Counted from the stretch's first letter, positions 32,176 through 43,879 are shown. The stretch is 64,000 nt of DNA from Forficula auricularia (GCA_024734495.1 JALMQS010000030.1:36346947-36410946); one strand, 5' to 3'. Program-made: numbers and translations. The notes: a model not told the origin generated them from the sequence alone.

Positions 32176-32370
32176 AATAAACATTTTTGCAACTTTGCCG
32201 GTAACAACATGCACTACAGAGAGAACATTATCTACTTTGAGGAGGCTTAAATGGTATCTAAGGAACTCCTGTGGCCAAGATCGACTTACCGGATTAGCTT
32301 TTATGTCTATTCATAGAGACAGTGACATTTCCACCGACAAAGTTTTAAATATGTTTGCAATAAAAATTGG
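32176..32370 (+). pseudogene. hAT transposase dimerisation-domain relic
   Basis: The frame reads PVTTCTTERTLSTLRRLKWY, then RNSCGQDRLTGLAFMSIHRD, matching the C-terminal hATC dimerisation domain of hAT transposases and ZMYM-type host proteins derived from them (usual block TERxFSxLRRLKxxLR...LxGLAxxxxH). No catalytic region precedes it and it opens mid-domain, so this is a fragment. The 87-codon ORF (32195-32458) runs on past the domain. It lies 0.9 kb upstream of the zinc-finger gene, with no evidence that it is part of that gene. Confidence 0.65.
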
Positions 32371-33245
32371 ATTTTGTTTTTTTAAAATTTCCGAGTTTTC
32401 GATGTTAGCACATTTGATATATGGTGGAAAATATGATTCAAATAAAAGAAAGTACTAAGAAAAAAAAAATTTCGAAATAAAGTGAAAGTGGAGGTAAGAA
32501 TTGATGTAACTTGGTAATTTGTTATTTAAAGACATGTATACTATTGTATTATCTTAATTTCTAGAGACTGAAGATGGTTTTAGTCAAAAACCGAAACGTT
32601 TCTTCCTTTTAAATAAAATAAACAATAAAAATAATAATAATTTATTTATACACGTAAGGACTAATAACTACCTTTGGGCTAAAAATTACCCTAATCTCAT
32701 TCCCTTTGGAATAAGTGATTAATAAATGCCATTAAACTACTACTTCTATATAATAATATAGAAACTACTCGCTAAGACAATAACAGTTAAATACCTCAAC
32801 ATTCGATTCTACTTCTTCTTTTGCTGACGATTTGATAAACGACAACAATTCGCCATCCCCGAACAATTCTCAATCTTTACATTTTGGTCGGAAAGGCATA
32901 TAACAATATCAAAAGAAAATAATTTTATATAAGATTAAAAAAAGAAAAGAATATTCCATATGATACTTGTCTATTATTTGATTTACTTTTAAATTGAAAA
33001 ATTCTTGATAAAATCTTGATTTTACACCTTTTACTCAAAAATTTCAAGTTAAAATTAAAAATAGAATAATTCAATTGGTTTGAAATAAGCGCCACTTTTG
33101 CCACGCCATCTGGCTCTTGATTTCTAACGTATACTCATGTTACACACTCTTCTTTCGAGTTTCTAGCAGAATACAACATGTTAGTGAGTTTATGAGTGAA
33201 TGACGAACGAAGAATAGCCAGACATTTCAAATGCAATGAAGAAAA
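32371..33245 (+). other. Upstream region of the zinc-finger gene
   Basis: At 32568-32602 there is a hammerhead-like layout (CTGAAGA, T, GGTTTT/AAAACC stem, GAAAC). 33060-33245 is more balanced in composition and may hold the promoter or 5' UTR. A short upstream ATG at 33235 opens a five-codon frame overlapping the chosen start. No certain TATA box or upstream exon is seen. Confidence 0.35.
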
Positions 33246-35417
33246 ATGCTTGACTGCTTGATCGACATCGAGCAACTAGAAGAAAGAAAATTGCCCTTAG
33301 CAAGTGATGGTGGAAATATTATTAAACCAGTTTCTAAACGGGGAACTAAAAAAGGAACAATAATGAAAAAAAGACCTATAACATCCGAAGAGAGCGAAGA
33401 AAAAGAGGCTAAGGAAAATGAAGACATTTTCGAAGAAGATGAGATAATGATGGACAATGATGATAATGAATATATGCACATAAATTCTGAACATTTTGAA
33501 GATGATGATCAAGATTTTGAAGATGATAAAAAGAATAGTGATCGACGAGGAAGAAATAAACTGACAAAAACTGAAATTCCTTCCGATTTGACTAAAAAAT
33601 GTGTAGAAAAAAATGAAAATAATTACTCATGCTTTGTCCAATGTGGAAAAATATTTGGTAATGCCAAAAATTTGCAAGATCATTGTGTCGCTTATTCGGA
33701 ATTAAAACTATTTAATTGTGGCACGTGTGGAAAATCTTTTGCTCAAAAAGCAGAAATTCGTGATCATGAGCGAACTCACAACACTGGCGACAAACTCTAT
33801 CTTTGTGAAGTTTGTGGCTTTGGTTTTAATCATCGAAGAAATCTACAGTCGCATAATCGAGCTACTCATCTTAAAGAAAAACCCTATAAATGCGATGATT
33901 GTGATAAAGAATATAATAGGCGTTACGCATTAGATCTGCACATAAAGGCCGTCCATACTGGAGAAAATCCTTATAAATGTACCTATTGCATTAAAGCGTT
34001 TGTCAATCCTGACCACTTGAAGAAACATCTAAGAACTCATACTGGTGAGAAGCCGTTTCATTGTGAAGTATGTAATGAAGCATTCACTACCAGAGATAAT
34101 AGAAATGCCCACCTATTTGTACACAGTGATAAGAAACAATATGAATGTACACTTTGTGGAAAGGGTTTTAAGAAGAAACCTTTATTAAAAACCCACATGG
34201 AGAAACAAAATCCTGAGAGTGGTGAAATTGTAGTGAATAAACATCGGTTACCCCGTAAAGAGGATCATGAGCGAACTCACAACACTGGCAACAAACCCTA
34301 TTTTTGTGAAGTTTGTGGCTTTGGTTTTAATCATCGAAGAAATCTACAGTCGCATAATCGAGCTACTCATCTTAAAGAAAAACGCTATAAATGCGATGAT
34401 TGTGATAAAGAATATAATAGGTGTTACGCATTAGATCTACACATAAAGGCCGTCCATACTGGAGAAACGGCTTATAAATGTACCTATTGCATTAAAGCGT
34501 TTGTCAATCCTGACCACTTGAAGAAACATCTAAGAACTCATACTGGTGAGAAGCCGTTTCATTGTGAAGTATGTAATGAAGCATTCACTACCAGAGATAA
34601 TAGAAATGCCCACCTATTTGTACACAGTGATAAGAAACAATATGAATGTCCACTTTGTGGAAAGGGTTTTATGAAGAAACCTTTATTAAAAACCCACATG
34701 GAGAAACAAAATCATGAGAGTGGTGAAATTGTAGTGAATAAACTTTGGTTACGCCGTAAAGAGGATCATGAGCGAACTCACAACACTGGCGACAAACTCT
34801 ATCTTTGTGAAGTTTGTGGCTTTGGTTTTAATTATCGAAGCAATCTACAGACGCATAATCGAGCTACTCATCTTAGAGAAAAACGCTATAAATGCGATGA
34901 TTGTGATAAAGAATATAATAGGTGTTACGCATTAGATCTACACATAAAGGCCGTCCATACTGGAGAAACGGCTTATAAATGTACTTATTGCATTAAAGCG
35001 TTTGTCGATCCTGGCCACTTGAAGAAACATCTAAGAACTCATACTGAAGAGAAGCCGTTTCATTGTGAAGTATGTAATGAAGCATTCACTACTAGAGAAA
35101 ATAGAAATCCCCACCTATTTGTACACAGTGATAAGAAACAATATGAATGTCCAGTATGTGGAAAGGGTTTTATGAAGAAACCTTTATTAAAAACACACAT
35201 GGAGAAACAAAATCATGAGAGTGGTGAAATTGTAGTGAATAAACCTCGGTTGCCTCGTAAAGAGGATCTAATGGCTGAAACAGACGATGTTGAAATGGTT
35301 TTAGGAAATAGCGGAGTAGATATGATAGTTGAAAATAATGGACCCGAGGAGAAAACCATATCATATAGTGCGGATCTTAAAGGACCTGTTTTAATCCGAC
35401 AGAGTGATGATCCTAAG
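33246..35417 (+). CDS. C2H2 zinc-finger protein, large exon with triplicated finger unit
   Basis: Probable nuclear DNA-binding regulator; target unknown. A basic patch lies near residues 31-43 and an acidic segment at about 48-96. A degenerate finger (C-x3-C, near 127-150) precedes a canonical finger at 156-178 (Cys158, Cys161, His174, His178). Residues 173-339, 340-506 and 507-673 are three near-identical 167-residue units. Each has four canonical fingers with TGEKPF-type linkers, then a fifth lacking its last His. Units 2 and 3 begin with half a finger (DHERTH) whose Cys half is replaced by an ESGEIVVNK linker, so the breakpoint cut through a finger. Total: 13 canonical fingers. The start codon has A at -3. 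The coding exon probably ends at 35417 with AAG|GTAAGAA in phase 0; the open frame continues 7 codons into the intron. The 3' exons are not identified. Confidence 0.85.
33762..35264 (+). repeat. Three tandem 501-bp coding units
   Basis: GATCATGAGCGAACTCACAA starts at 33762, 34263 and 34764, exactly 501 bp apart, and the third unit ends at 35264 where GATCTAATG diverges. 501 is divisible by three, so the frame is kept. The units differ at scattered bases only, implying recent duplication or gene conversion. Confidence 0.9.
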
Positions 35418-35423
35418 GTAAGA
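35415..35423 (+). other. Splice donor of the zinc-finger exon
   Basis: AAGGTAAGA matches the metazoan 5' splice consensus. It falls in phase 0 directly after the DDPK residues and just before an unrelated AT-rich sequence. Confidence 0.6.
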
Positions 35424-36190
35424 AAACTTCATTATTTTTAAATTTTATTAATTTACGATCATTTTTTTTTTTGTTTAACTCCTTTGTATATTAAGCAAAA
35501 ATGAAAATGTGAAAGTCGTGTGGTGAACACACCAGTTAATTAATTTTAAAACCCACTAATACTATATAACAACTATTATTATATATTCGAATTTGGCAAT
35601 TTAATTGAATAAAAAATCTTGATAAATTGTTATTTAATTAAAAAGCAATTAATTGTTTGTGTTCGAGGTATTGAAATTTCAAATTTTTGTTTTGATGCAT
35701 ACACAATTATAAAAAGCATAATAAGTACCAAAGCTCACACTGTTGAGTCTCTATATAATTTTTTCTCTCAATTTTTCGACAAAAAATCTCGATAATTTAT
35801 TGGAAAAATTGAAGACCTATTTTCTCTAATAGGTTCTCTGGATTGAAATTCCAACATTTTGACACTAGAACGAACTTTATATGTCCTTTTGCTCTTGAGT
35901 TATTGTGGGTATTGGAATTCAGAGAGTCACACAGAGAGATAGAAAACAAATCATTCTAGAAATTGATTTTTCTTAACGTTTGAAACATTTTTGAACATAA
36001 TGAGGAAAAAAATATAGTAAAAAAATTGGGATTGAATTTGCTAATAGGATCGTCCCGGCAGATAGGCTTCGTAACGAGCAATGAGTTGTTCAGAAGTTAA
36101 TGAAATTTTAAGAGCACTTTTTGAGAAATTTTTAGTTTTCGAAAATTGTGAGGAATAAATTATATATATTTTGTTTACTATTATAAATAA
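35424..36190 (+). other. Probable intron or 3' flank
   Basis: AT-rich with no recognised exon. 35541-35570 shares AATTTTAAAACCCACTAATA with 61763, the flank of a G-rich Helitron-like piece, so part of it is repeat. Confidence 0.35.
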
Positions 36191-36645
36191 AAAAATTGAA
36201 AAGATTTTGTTTTACCGAGAATAACAGAGTTGTTGATTCGTAAAAGGAAATTTATGATGTTGTCCTCTGATGTAAATAAATATATTCCTAAATAAATTAT
36301 ATAATTTATTTGTTAGAAATTATAGTTTTGAAAGTTTAACCTCCATCATCAGTTTTTTCATGAGAAATATTATATCATTTATGGGTTCAAATACTCGATT
36401 ATATATAGATATAGTCGTTTTGTTGTTATAGCAATCGTTTGTTATGTGACCGGCTTGCTATAACAACAAAACAACTATCTATATACAAATCGATTATTTG
36501 AACCGGATAAAATATTTCTAACTAAGCAGACTGATGATGAAGGTCAAACAAACCGTCGAAACTTTATAGTCCCTAACAAATAAATTAATAAATATATATA
36601 ATATGTATATGTAATTATATGTTTATTTTTTATTTTTTTGTTAAC
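36191..36645. mobile_element. Diverged PLE-type foldback
   Basis: The left arm opens with the PLE tail ATTGAAAAGATTTTGTTTTA and TTGTCCTCTGATGTAAATAA. The right arm mirrors it, and the centre is a palindrome of GTTGTTATAGCAA. The + strand arm has CTGATGA (36531-36537), a GGTC-type stem, GAAAC (36558-36562) and a longer loop before GTC. There is no coding part. Confidence 0.55.
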
Positions 36646-37345
36646 GAAGAATATTGAAACATTTTAAGCAGAGATTTTCTTAAAATTTTAAAAATTTGTA
36701 TCCGGATACCAGGAGCGAACGAACAGGAGTATACTTTCCTAGCTACTTTCCAGCCAATTTAATTTTCATCTACTTTTTGTGAACAAAAATTTTGTCTATC
36801 TCAAGAGTAGATGAAATGAAAGAAATCAGTAGAATCGAGTTTCATTTCACAGATCATCATTTGCTTTTCATATGGTTTTTTAAACAATTTTTCCTACTCA
36901 AGTTTTCAAATAATTCAATGAATATATTTTTTTAATCTGTATAATTTGAAATGGCAATGAAGCCAGAATTACAAAGAGCCAAGTGGAGGCTTGAAATTAA
37001 GCGTTAACGATTGATTTTCTTAAAATTTTTAAAATTTGTATACAGATACCAGGAGCGAACAGGAGTGTAATTTCCTTCCCGCCAATGAAGCCAGTATTAC
37101 ATCGAGCCAAGTGGCGCCTTGAAATCAAGTTTTAAATAAAGTAAAGAAATTTTTGTGAAACGTACCTAGTATTTTATATTTTAAGTTTTAAAAAGTTTCT
37201 TAAATTTTTCGAAATTTTCTTTACTTTCTATGTTTATTTGAATCAAACAGAGGACACCCTCATTGATATCTCCTTATAAATAAATAAATAGTTCAAAATA
37301 TTTTACTACTTTATTAAGTTTTCCCCCAGAGAACTCTACTTTTAA
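36646..37345 (+). repeat. Direct duplication of a ~120-bp block
   Basis: ATACCAGGAGCGAACGAACA-type sequence at 36707 and 37047, and the ATGAAGCCAG...GAGCCAAGTGG block at 36958 and 37084, show a partly reshuffled local duplication. A T-rich flank and a CAGAGGACACCCTC scrap of PLE follow near 37248. Confidence 0.45.
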
Positions 37346-37816
37346 ATAAATAAGCTGACGTGTTCTGATGTGGCCATCCACTTGACTTTACCATACATCC
37401 TGGCCACTAAAATTATTTATAATCATCTAGGAGGGATGTTAGTTTTTGCATTTTTAGACTTCTGGGGGTCGATATTCACCAAAATCTAATCAGCTCTTAA
37501 TCTCAATGGACCAAAACTACGTGTGAAATTTGGTTTCGATATTCACACTAGTTTTTGAACTAGCTCGTCCACAAAAAATTGATAACGCACAGACTAACAG
37601 ACATTTTTACAAAACAATTATTATCTCAAAAAATCTAATTTTTTCGATGTTCACTTATTAGGGCTTTTTTATAGAGCGAAATGCCATGGTTTCGCTCTAT
37701 TTTTTAAATCAAAATAGTTTCAGCCGTTTTTTCGATATTTCGAAAAAAAGAAGGAAAAAACCACTTTTTTCATGCACGATTACAATACTTGACCATACCC
37801 TGTATGGTAAAGTAAA
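37346..37816 (-). mobile_element. Family A element, short inverted copy
   Basis: Begins with AAGCTGACGTGTTCTGATG and ends with the hairpin ACCATACCCTGTATGGT. The internal tandem repeat is almost absent, making this the shortest end-to-end copy here and useful for defining the family ends. Confidence 0.7.
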
Positions 37817-38590
37817 AATTTCATCTAAATAGGTTTTATTATGAGGTAAGGATTAAAAAACACCAATACTTTTTGTTTTATGGATTTAATCGCATGAAAT
37901 ATAATATGTATTATAAAGGTAGATTTCTTAAAAATAACAAAAAACAAATTGAACAGATATTAAGTACAAAAATGATTCCCGAAAAGTAATAATGCAGCAG
38001 CTATTGTTTCAACAATTAAACAATTGATTTGGGTAAATAATAAAGTGAGAGGAAAATAATTGTTTAATCTGACCTCCCCCTTTGCCCGGACAATTACTGT
38101 AGTTGGCCTTTTGTTTATTCAACAGTATATGCTCCGTTGTGCATGTAATTCTCCCCTATAGAGTATTAGGGTTGGGCAAGAAAACTATTCATCAACTAAA
38201 CGTGTATATATAGCCGCTAGAAACTAAATCCATATGAGGTATTATAAAGTAATGGATCCAATAAATGACCTTAACTATTGGACAGTGATGGATCAGCCAG
38301 TAAATATAAATGATATTCATCAATTAATGCCATCATCTAGTATCTAGTTGATTAGATTAGATAGTATTTGATGACATTTAAAATAAGCCTATTAAATAAC
38401 TACTTCCCATAGGAATAAATAAGTCATTTCAGACAAGCCCAGCTAATTCGATGGTTAATCAATGATAATGGGTATAGTAGTTTAAATTTAATTTTTAATT
38501 TCCACGGATATAAATTTAAATTTAGGAACATCCATTTTTATAAAACACATATAGAGTAAAACAAATTCATTCTAGAAGATGAAATAAACT
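37817..38590. other. Candidate unique intergenic DNA
   Basis: No repeated block recognised. 38040-38500 has fairly even composition and short frames only. Confidence 0.3.
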
Positions 38591-38640
38591 GATCGTGGCC
38601 ATCCACATGACTTTACCATACACTTGGGTCCTATCTAATA

Positions 38641-39081
38641 CAGGCTGGGGCATAAAGATCTACCACAATTTGAAGAAGTATAAAAAATGAAAAAATTTAA
38701 TTAAAAAAAAAACTGAATATATTTTTTGAAAAGAACATAAAATAATATATTTTTTAAATATGTTTTAAACATAGTTAGACAAAAAAAGGGGGGTGGGTCA
38801 AAAATGAAAATTCTAGCTCTTTCGACCAAACTCAACCAAATTTTGAATACATATTCTGTTTGCCCCCAGAAGGCTATAAATGCAAAAACAAACCAAATTT
38901 TCTATACATAGTTTGGTCGAAAGGGCTAGAACTTTCATTTTTGACGCCCCTTCCTTTTCGTCTGATATAATGTTAAAAAAAAACTAATGTTCATTTCAAA
39001 AATATATTAAGTATTTTCTAGTTAAATTTTTTGATTTTTTATAGCTCTTCAAAATGTGGTAGATCTTTATGACCCACCCTG
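38641..39081. mobile_element. Foldback MITE with TA target duplication
   Basis: Ends CAGGCTGGGGCATAAAGATC and GATCTTTATGACCCACCCTG are inverted over about 60 bp and flanked by TA on both sides (38639-38640 and 39082-39083). TA duplication suits Tc1/mariner. The inner arms also mirror each other around TTTCGACCAAACTC and GAGTTTGGTCGAAA-like sequence. No transposase. Confidence 0.7.
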
Positions 39082-39674
39082 TATTTAATATTGAATTAAA
39101 ATAATTTATAATTTATTTACGATAGAACACGCCCCTTCTTAATTTTGGGTCCATTATCAATTAATAATTTCTCTTTTTAATTATGAGATTATTTTATTAG
39201 AAATATCAGCTTTCTTCGATTTTTGTTTGGAAATATTATTAACCCCCTCCCCCTTTTTTTGGTCACTATCAATTTCACATAGTGATTCATTTTCATAAGG
39301 TTATATAGGGTTCAAATGCGAAATTTCGTACAAATCGATTAAAGGGTCTACAACTTATATTGATAGTTTTATTTTTTTGAACCCCCCATTTTTGGCCCCC
39401 GAAAAAAATAATAACTTTCTTTTTTACTATAGATTTATTTTATAGTATATTTCATTTTTCTTGTTTTTTTTTTTTAGTTTGAAAATCTTATAATTTTTAT
39501 TTTTAACCCCCCCCCCCCCCCTTAATTTTGGATTCAATTTCAACCGAAATCTAATCAGGTCTTAATCTTAATACAACAAAACTACATGGAAAATTTCGTT
39601 TTGATATTCACACTAGTTTTTGACCTAGTGCGTCCACAAAAATTTGGTAACGTACTAATTAACGTACTAACTAT

Positions 39675-39999
39675 CTTGAAAGTTTATAATAAGAAAATAA
39701 AGACAAGTCTTTATATGTGACTTTTTTATTTATCAGCTAACGTTTCGTCGACTTTGTCGACTTCTTCATAACGAAGATAAAAAGAAAATTTAGACAAATA
39801 TGTGACGTGATTATTTGATGGGTAAAATATTGATACATGTTTGTTCTGAAATTATAATGTACTCCTGTAACTTGATATTAATCATGTTCTTATAATTGTA
39901 GAAGCCCTGAAGAAGTCGGCAAAGTCAACGAAACGTTGGTGGATAAAAAAAGGCACACATAAAAACTTGTTCTTATTTTCATATTATAAACTTTCAAAT
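39675..39999. mobile_element. PLE-type foldback with opposed hammerhead-like motifs
   Basis: TGAAAGTTTATAATAAGAAAA at the left mirrors the right end. The + strand motif at 39907-39940 is CTGAAGA, A, GTCGGC/GTCAAC stem, GAAAC, GTTG, GT. The minus motif (39739-39769) has a perfect GTCGAC/GTCGAC stem but a damaged CTGAAGA. The ends lie inside family A2. Confidence 0.55.
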
Positions 40000-40217
40000 T
40001 AATACGAATTATGGACGGAAATGATAATAATAGTACTAACTAACGTACTAACAGACATTTTGATAAAATAATTAATAATTTGATGAATATAATTTTTTCG
40101 ATGTTTACTTATTAGGACTTTTGTTACAGAAATGCCATGGTTTCGCAAATTTTTTTTAATCATTATAGTTTCCCAGTTTTTGAGATATTTCGAAAAAATG
40201 AACCAAAAAAAATAAAT

Positions 40218-40828
40218 AAAAATAAGCTGACGTGTTTTGATGTGGCCATCCACTTGACTTTACCATACAACCTGGCCCATCACTTATATTTAATATTTAA
40301 TAAAATTATTTATAATCATGTAGGGGAGGGGGTTAGTTTAGCATTTTTAGACTTCTTGGGTCTCACTGTATATGTATAGAAAATTTGGTTGAATTTGCTC
40401 AAATAGCCTAGATTTTTAATTTTTAATCCCCTCCCCCTTCAATTTTGGATCGATATGTACCAAAATCTAATTAGTTCTTAATCTCAATGGACCAAAACTA
40501 CGTGTCAAATTTGGTTTCGATATTCACACTAGTTTTTGAGCTAGCTCGTCCACAAAAATTTGGTAACGCACAGACTAACTAACAGACAAACTAACAGACA
40601 TAGTAACAGACATTTTGACAAAACAATTATTATCTCGAAAAATATAATTTTTTCGATGTTCACTTATTAGGGCTTTTTTATAGACCAAAATGCCATGGTT
40701 TCGCTCAATTTTTTTTATCAAAATAGTTTGAGGCGTTTTTAAGATATTTCAAAATTAAGAAGGAAAAAACCACTTTTTTCATGCACGATTACAATACTTG
40801 ACCATACCCTGTATGGTAAAGTAAAAAT
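40218..40828 (-). mobile_element. Family A element, inverted copy
   Basis: Runs from AAGCTGACGTGTTTTGATG to the terminal hairpin ACCATACCCTGTATGGT, with one internal unit and the GACAGACTAAC-type microsatellite. It abuts the A2 copy in the same orientation. Confidence 0.7.
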
Positions 40829-42239
40829 TCAAGAGTATTTTCATACCATGTTACAAAAAAATCTAATATTATTTGTATTTAAAAAAATAAAACCAAAATG
40901 TGCGTTTATCGCTGAATTTTAAAAAAAATTGAGTGTGTGTATGTGTGATTTCTATATTTTTCGAAAGACAATTATAAAAGTCTTTGATTTGGAAGTGGAA
41001 GTCATATGATCTTAGTCGGCTGATACTGGTGAGAAGCTTGGAAAGCTGTATGGTAGGGTTTGCTTATGTATTACCGATAGGGTTTCTTTTTTTCAGCAGA
41101 CATACCGTGAACCTTAAAACTTACGCTGTATTTCAGAAGACTAGGTATACTATGTTGTAAATAATTGGTGCCCAATCGTAATTTTACCAATTCAAATCTC
41201 TCCTCTCTTTAGTTCGTTTCGAAATTCCCCATGGGTAAGCGAAAAATAAAATGAAATTTTAAAATTAAAGGGTTATATTTTGGACAGCATCCTCTGGTTG
41301 AAATGTCATCACCAATATTAAACAATAACTAATATATTAATTCATAGTTACAAGTTACAACACAGTTTCTGAGATAATAATGAATAAATAATGAAAAATT
41401 TACACTAAAAACAAGCTGGCAACAACGCATGTATTTAACCTAAAAAATGGGTTAACTTTAGTAATTTTTCGACGTTTTTTCGGTTCAGCCGCAACAGCTT
41501 TCAATCGCTTATTAAGAACTTTTTGTTTTATAAATCTTCCTTTATTATGTACTTTATCTGACATGTCTATGATAAAATATATACAAGCTTGGACAGTGTT
41601 GCCAGATTTGTCTAGTAGTGGTACATAAACAGCAAAAAGTTTTGGGCTTATGAATTATGAATCCTTATTGTCTATACTATATACTCTAGCATTAACTTTT
41701 TGCTACTATTGTCGCGATACAACTGCCTTAAGGGTAATTTTTAAAGATGGATTTTTTCATAAAATTCACTCTTTTATCTTTAAATTAAAAAAAGCTTTCT
41801 CTAGCTCGAAAAGAACTGGAGTTATGAATTTTTGAAAATGGGTCTCCAAGGCAAAAAAATCACGATAATCTCAAATTTTCGACCCCCTCTATTTTCCAAA
41901 AAAAAAAAATCCTCGAACATGTATTCTTTTTTTCGATATAGAACCCGTAAAATTTTTTTTCTGGCAAATCAAAAATGGGTTGGTCAATTTTTGTTCAAAT
42001 CTGTATGATTTGTTAAAGAATTACTCACATATAGGTAGAGCAATGTGAAAGTAAAAACAACTTTCGATGAATTTAAATTAGCTACATTGTGAAGATAAAA
42101 ATTACAAAATTAAAACTTGTGAATTGTCGACCATGTTCAATTTAAATGGGACATTTTCTAGAACATCACCTCTTGTATGTATTTGAACAAGTTTCCCTTA
42201 TGATTATTTTTTTTTTCTTAGAAAAAGCGGTATAAGTTT
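40829..42239 (+). other. Gene-free stretch, one acceptor-like site
   Basis: Mostly single-copy in appearance. A polypyrimidine tract ending in TTTTTTTCAG at 41096 could be a splice acceptor. Joined in phase 0 to the zinc-finger exon it would add six codons before a stop, which is only a possibility. No long frame is seen. Confidence 0.25.
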
Positions 42240-42640
42240 TTATGAATTCATGTATTCACAGAGAGAACGAATTCAGCAGCAGCAGCCACCCCCCAACAGC
42301 CACCACCCATCGCTCGCTGTTCCTGCGTGGTTTCTGAAATTAATTTATATTAATTCCAACTTTTGTTCAGTTCCTGGGAAGCGAAAGGGGATGTTTTCGC
42401 CGAGGCACAAATAATACCAAAGTTTCAAAACAGCGCAAGTGAACGAACGTAGAGATATAATAAACGCCCAGGCAGATAAGACGAAGATATCAACACTTTG
42501 GAGGCAGGAGTTTCTCTCCACTTGATAAACCTTAGTTGTAGCCGCCACCCACCCACCACCCTCTTCTCATCTTTCACCCTCTCAGGTTTATTAATGCACA
42601 TTCTGTTTTAGGGAGGCAACGAAGAAGAGGACTATATATA
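42240..42640. other. GC-rich island, possible regulatory DNA or exon
   Basis: A CAGCAGCAGC run, CCACC-rich segments and even composition distinguish this from its AT-rich surroundings, and no second copy is seen. A 67-codon antisense frame has no recognisable domain. A (TA)n run follows at 42633-42649. Confidence 0.35.
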
Positions 42641-42649
42641 TATATATAT

Positions 42650-43460
42650 TGCCTCTAGCGTTCATCTAACATAACTAAACATTCCTATAGAAATATGCAA
42701 GTAGCTTTTGCGGTCTGGAAACACGCTTTTGGGTAGCAGCGTACTTATTAAATTCTCTGAGCCTCCCCTTCACGCCCCTGTTTAGCGAACAAGCAACCTA
42801 TCTGCATTACACTTTGAAGAGCCCACTTTCTGCACCCCCCCCCCCAATCTTCATCTCATTCTTCACCTTTAAACACTCTCGAGCTTAAGACACAATGCAA
42901 GGCGTATATAGAGATAATGAACCTCAAGAAACTAGGGACAGATATTCCTGCAACAGATGGTTTATGAAAAAGTAGGCAGATTATGTTGTGATATAAATAA
43001 ATAAATAATAACACGTTTTAACATAGAAGATACTTTTTTTTAATGTTATTTATTTGTTTAGTTAGACAAGTTTTAGCCCGTAGCCGCAGGGCACATATCA
43101 TTATAATAGTTTCGAAGTTGCCATTTTTCCCTTTCCCATACTTCAAAAGCCAGAGCATTATTATACTGTTTTATGTTTTCTTTAAAGTTTTTTGAATCGG
43201 CTGTATTTTTTAAGTACAGCTTTTAACTTTGTGGTAGCAACTCGAAAATTCGCCATCTTGGGGGTTTTTCAGCTGCAAAATGCTTTGCTTTATAATGTTT
43301 GCATATTGCATCCATTTTCCCCGAGATAATGAAGTTCTACTATATTTCATTTGTTGTAATTAGAAATTGCGGATATATTTTATAAATTGTATTATATTAA
43401 ACTGTTTGTGGGTTTTAAAAAGATTAAATTTAAATTTGTAGAAAAAATTCAATTAGAATT
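42650..43460. other. Gene-free stretch
   Basis: 42720-42910 is C-rich in places with a C-run near 42835. The remainder is AT-rich. No feature recognised. Confidence 0.3.
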
Positions 43461-43464
43461 TTCT

Positions 43465-43735
43465 TATTAGAACTTGGAATAGCAATAGAAAAAAAATGTT
43501 AAAGTTCCTCCTAGGACTGAAAGTTCACTTTTTATGAATCATACCGCTTACTTGGCCCCTCAAGAGTATATGTTTCAAATTCCATATCAATCGCTTAAGT
43601 CGTTTAACCCGGAGGTCGGTGAACATGGAGAGATAGAATCCTAAAACTATTATATAGTGATTGAAAAATTTGGTAATAATATCAAAATTTAATTGTAAAA
43701 GTTGAAAAAACACACTTTATAGTATATTTATTTTT
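43465..43735 (+). repeat. Dispersed repeat, pair with 24.6 kb
   Basis: Contains ATTAGAACTTGGAATA, GTTCACTTTTTATGAATCA and GAGTATATGTTTCAAATT in the order of the 24605-24830 copy. The antisense 62-codon ORF is incidental. Confidence 0.5.
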
Positions 43736-43778
43736 CAGGTAATGCGATTTGTTGTTATCATTAGTATTCAGTAACGCT

Positions 43779-43879
43779 ATCAGGTAGGAGGCGATTAAAA
43801 AAATACTCAAAAAATTGATAAATTTTTCCGTTTTTACCAGTGTTATTATGAGTAATTTTTTAATCGCCTTATCCCTGAT
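43779..43879. mobile_element. 100-bp mini-foldback
   Basis: CAGGTAGGAGGCGATTAAAA and TTTTTAATCGCCTTATCCCTG are inverted ends of a ~100-bp unit flanked by TAT and ATA. It looks like a very short MITE. Confidence 0.5.

Larger units (their letters stand above)
38591..40205 (-). mobile_element. Family A2 variant with two nested insertions
   Basis: Starts with GGCCATCCACATGACTTTACC and ends in the diverged AGATATTTCGAAAAAATG block, with a middle (CACATAGTGATTCATTTTC, AAATTTCGTACAAATCGATT) that recurs at 47.3-49.6 kb. That middle replaces the 118-bp array of ordinary family A. Insertions are at 38641-39081 and 39675-39999. Confidence 0.5.

Noticed and set aside
33227..33512. Antisense ORFs of 71-84 codons over the zinc-finger exon
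   Set aside because: They are serine- and isoleucine-rich shadows of the acidic, AT-biased coding strand.
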